Shown piece after piece: positions 5,580-6,937 of a stretch of 6,937 nt of DNA (position 1 is the first letter of the stretch; each line of letters begins with the position of its first letter). A program made the translations under genes and the position numbers. The notes under the pieces were generated by a model that saw nothing but the letters and a program-made list of their open reading frames with translations, made no database searches and was not told the origin of the DNA. Source of the DNA: an uncultured Porphyromonadaceae bacterium (GTDB lineage: Bacteria > Bacteroidota > Bacteroidia > Bacteroidales > Muribaculaceae); assembly GCA_947177605.1 (NCBI GenBank), contig CAMWUX010000064.1, positions 1-6,937 on the forward strand. The letters run 5' to 3'.

Positions 5580-6917
5580 CTATAGGAATATCCCGAGGAA
5601 AGCCGGAAGAAGAGTTATATCACCTTCTTTTCGAATGTCTTTGGTGTAGATAAGGTAGTTGCGTAGGATTCGGTCGGAGAATTTGGCTTTGAATGCATCA
5701 AGCGAAGCGTGGGTTTTGTAGCCCGAGGATTTGACTTCTACGGGACATATTTTATTGCCTTCGGTAAGGAGGAAGTCGATCTCGTAATTGTGTTTGCCGC
5801 TTTCGGTAGGCCATGTGTAATAGTAGAGTTGGTGACCGTTTGCGGTCAACATTTGTGCAACGATATTCTCATACACATATCCAAGGTCGGCCGACAGTTT
5901 GTCAGACAATAGCTTTTGGTAGATTATATTATCTGAGACACTATGATCCCAAAAGGCTAGCGTGATGAATAGGCCGGTATCTCCTACATACATTTTATAT
6001 CGCTTATAATCAGCATGTAGGGCGAGCCCGACGTTAGGATCGTTGGCGTGATGTGAGATATTCACCGTGAGGCTATCTTCCAAATCCTTAAGTAACTCAG
6101 CTGTTTTATCTTCTTCGATGCTATATCCTATTATACTCCGGGCTTGGAATCGGGATGCGCTTGTCGTCAGTTGCGCCGGAATGTACTTGAAGAGACGGGC
6201 AGCTTTACCTGTCGGATCAATTTTTTCGAAATCGTCGAGATACAATTCGATTATCTCGCGCTTTTTTGTGTCAACCTCTACGAGATTATTGTTGCCGAGA
6301 TATGTTTCAACGGCTTGAGGCATACCGCCCACAAGCATATATAACCGGAATTTGCGGAGCAGGTCGCGAGTTACGGCATCACCGAATGGCTTGCGAGTCT
6401 CGAACATCTGCTTCATCAGAGGTATTGCGCCGACATTGCCTAAGGCCCATTCAAATTCCTCATAATCCATAGGGTACATGGTGAGGCGCGTCTCTTCACT
6501 CGGAATTACTATTCCAGTGGTGTTCTTCTTGATAGAAAGCAAAGAACCGGTTTCGATATAATCATACCGATGATCCTTGACAAGATATTTGATGGCTTGT
6601 CTGACTTTTGGACATTTTTGAATCTCGTCGAAGATAATTACTGATTTGCGTTCTTTTAGACGGACTCCGTAGATAAATTGGAGTTGCATGAAGAAGTAAT
6701 CCCGGTCCGAAATGTTTTCGACTGCTTCCCATAAGGCTGCCGGGGCATCAGCAAAATCAACTATGATATAACTTTCATATTCGTTTCGGGCAAACTCCTC
6801 GGCTATGGTTGATTTGCCTACACGCCGCGCTCCTTTTATAAGCAGGGCAGTGGAGCCGTCGCGCGACTCTTTCCAGTCCAGCATTTTGGAGTATATCTTG
6901 CGCTTGAATACTTTCAT
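5580..6917 (-). CDS. AAA-type ATPase with DUF4143-like C-terminal region
   Basis: This 445-residue protein has an N-terminal P-loop ATPase with Walker A GARRVGKS (29-36), Walker B VIIFDEIQ (93-100), and a sensor-1-like ETGSLLS (122-128). A YPMDYEEFEWAL segment (148-159) and MLVGGMPQAV (194-203) are hallmarks of the AAA_14/DUF4143 group. Near the C terminus, NYEIDFLLTEG (377-387) and PVEVKSSG (393-400) resemble a PD-(D/E)xK nuclease core, with Glu379/Asp381, Glu394 and Lys396. Such proteins are common, multi-copy accessory genes in Bacteroidales, and their role is not established. The gene is more A+T-rich than its neighbours (33-48% G+C in sampled rows against about 52-70%), consistent with horizontal gain. 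The ATG at 6917 is the likely start, as MKVFKRKIYSKMLDW is the usual N terminus. The promoter is outside the window. No partner toxin or antitoxin is visible. Confidence 0.9.
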   Translation of the reverse strand: MKVFKRKIYSKMLDWKESRDGSTALLIKGARRVGKSTIAEEFARNEYESYIIVDFADAPAALWEAVENISDRDYFFMQLQFIYGVRLKERKSVIIFDEIQKCPKVRQAIKYLVKDHRYDYIETGSLLSIKKNTTGIVIPSEETRLTMYPMDYEEFEWALGNVGAIPLMKQMFETRKPFGDAVTRDLLRKFRLYMLVGGMPQAVETYLGNNNLVEVDTKKREIIELYLDDFEKIDPTGKAARLFKYIPAQLTTSASRFQARSIIGYSIEEDKTAELLKDLEDSLTVNISHHANDPNVGLALHADYKRYKMYVGDTGLFITLAFWDHSVSDNIIYQKLLSDKLSADLGYVYENIVAQMLTANGHQLYYYTWPTESGKHNYEIDFLLTEGNKICPVEVKSSGYKTHASLDAFKAKFSDRILRNYLIYTKDIRKEGDITLLPAFLGIFL

Positions 6918-6937
6918 TGTTTGAGACTATGGCAATG

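Noticed and set aside
5565..5599. Rho-independent terminator between def and the ATPase gene
   Set aside because: The stem is only 6 bases with a 23-base loop and no T run on either strand.

Overview
The window looks like chromosomal sequence from a Bacteroidales bacterium, possibly of the Muribaculaceae type. The reasons are the protein sequences, the lack of clear Shine-Dalgarno sequences before most starts, and a good match to the Bacteroidetes -7 promoter element (TAnnTTTG) in the one divergent intergenic gap. Most of it is G+C-rich: sampled 60-base rows run about 52-70% G+C. The last third is clearly more A+T-rich, at 33-48% in sampled rows. The taxon is inferred, not proven.

Left arm (1-3916, minus strand): an almost gap-free operon for glycine cleavage. 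In transcription order it is a lipoate-protein ligase (lplA), the aminomethyltransferase T-protein (gcvT), the lipoyl carrier H-protein (gcvH), P-protein subunit 1 (gcvPA), and the first 22 codons of P-protein subunit 2 (gcvPB), which runs off the left edge. GcvPA and GcvPB decarboxylate glycine and pass the aminomethyl group to the lipoyl arm on Lys60 of GcvH. GcvT moves the one-carbon unit to tetrahydrofolate and releases ammonia. The L-protein (dihydrolipoamide dehydrogenase) is not in the window. LplA can load lipoate onto GcvH, so the operon carries its own cofactor-attachment enzyme.

Divergent gap (3917-4049): about 133 A+T-rich bases. It holds a candidate promoter for the glycine operon, placed so close to lplA that the mRNA would be nearly leaderless. 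It also holds a nested, nearly concentric pair of inverted repeats that could be an operator or leader hairpin for the rightward genes.

Middle (4050-5577, plus strand): three overlapping genes, namely a pRiA4b ORF-3-like protein with an acidic, phenylalanine-spaced tail, the Holliday-junction-resolvase-like RuvX/YqgF, and peptide deformylase. Stop/start overlaps (TGATG, ATGA) suggest translational coupling.

Right arm (5580-6917, minus strand): an AAA-type ATPase of the DUF4143 class with a C-terminal nuclease-like motif. It is A+T-rich and converges on def with only 2 bases between the stop codons. It looks like an accessory gene placed next to a housekeeping operon.

No RNA genes, CRISPR arrays, insertion sequences or complete mobile elements are visible. 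The window is mostly housekeeping. The least explained parts are the acidic-tailed pRiA4b-like protein, the nested dyad upstream of it, and the accessory ATPase.
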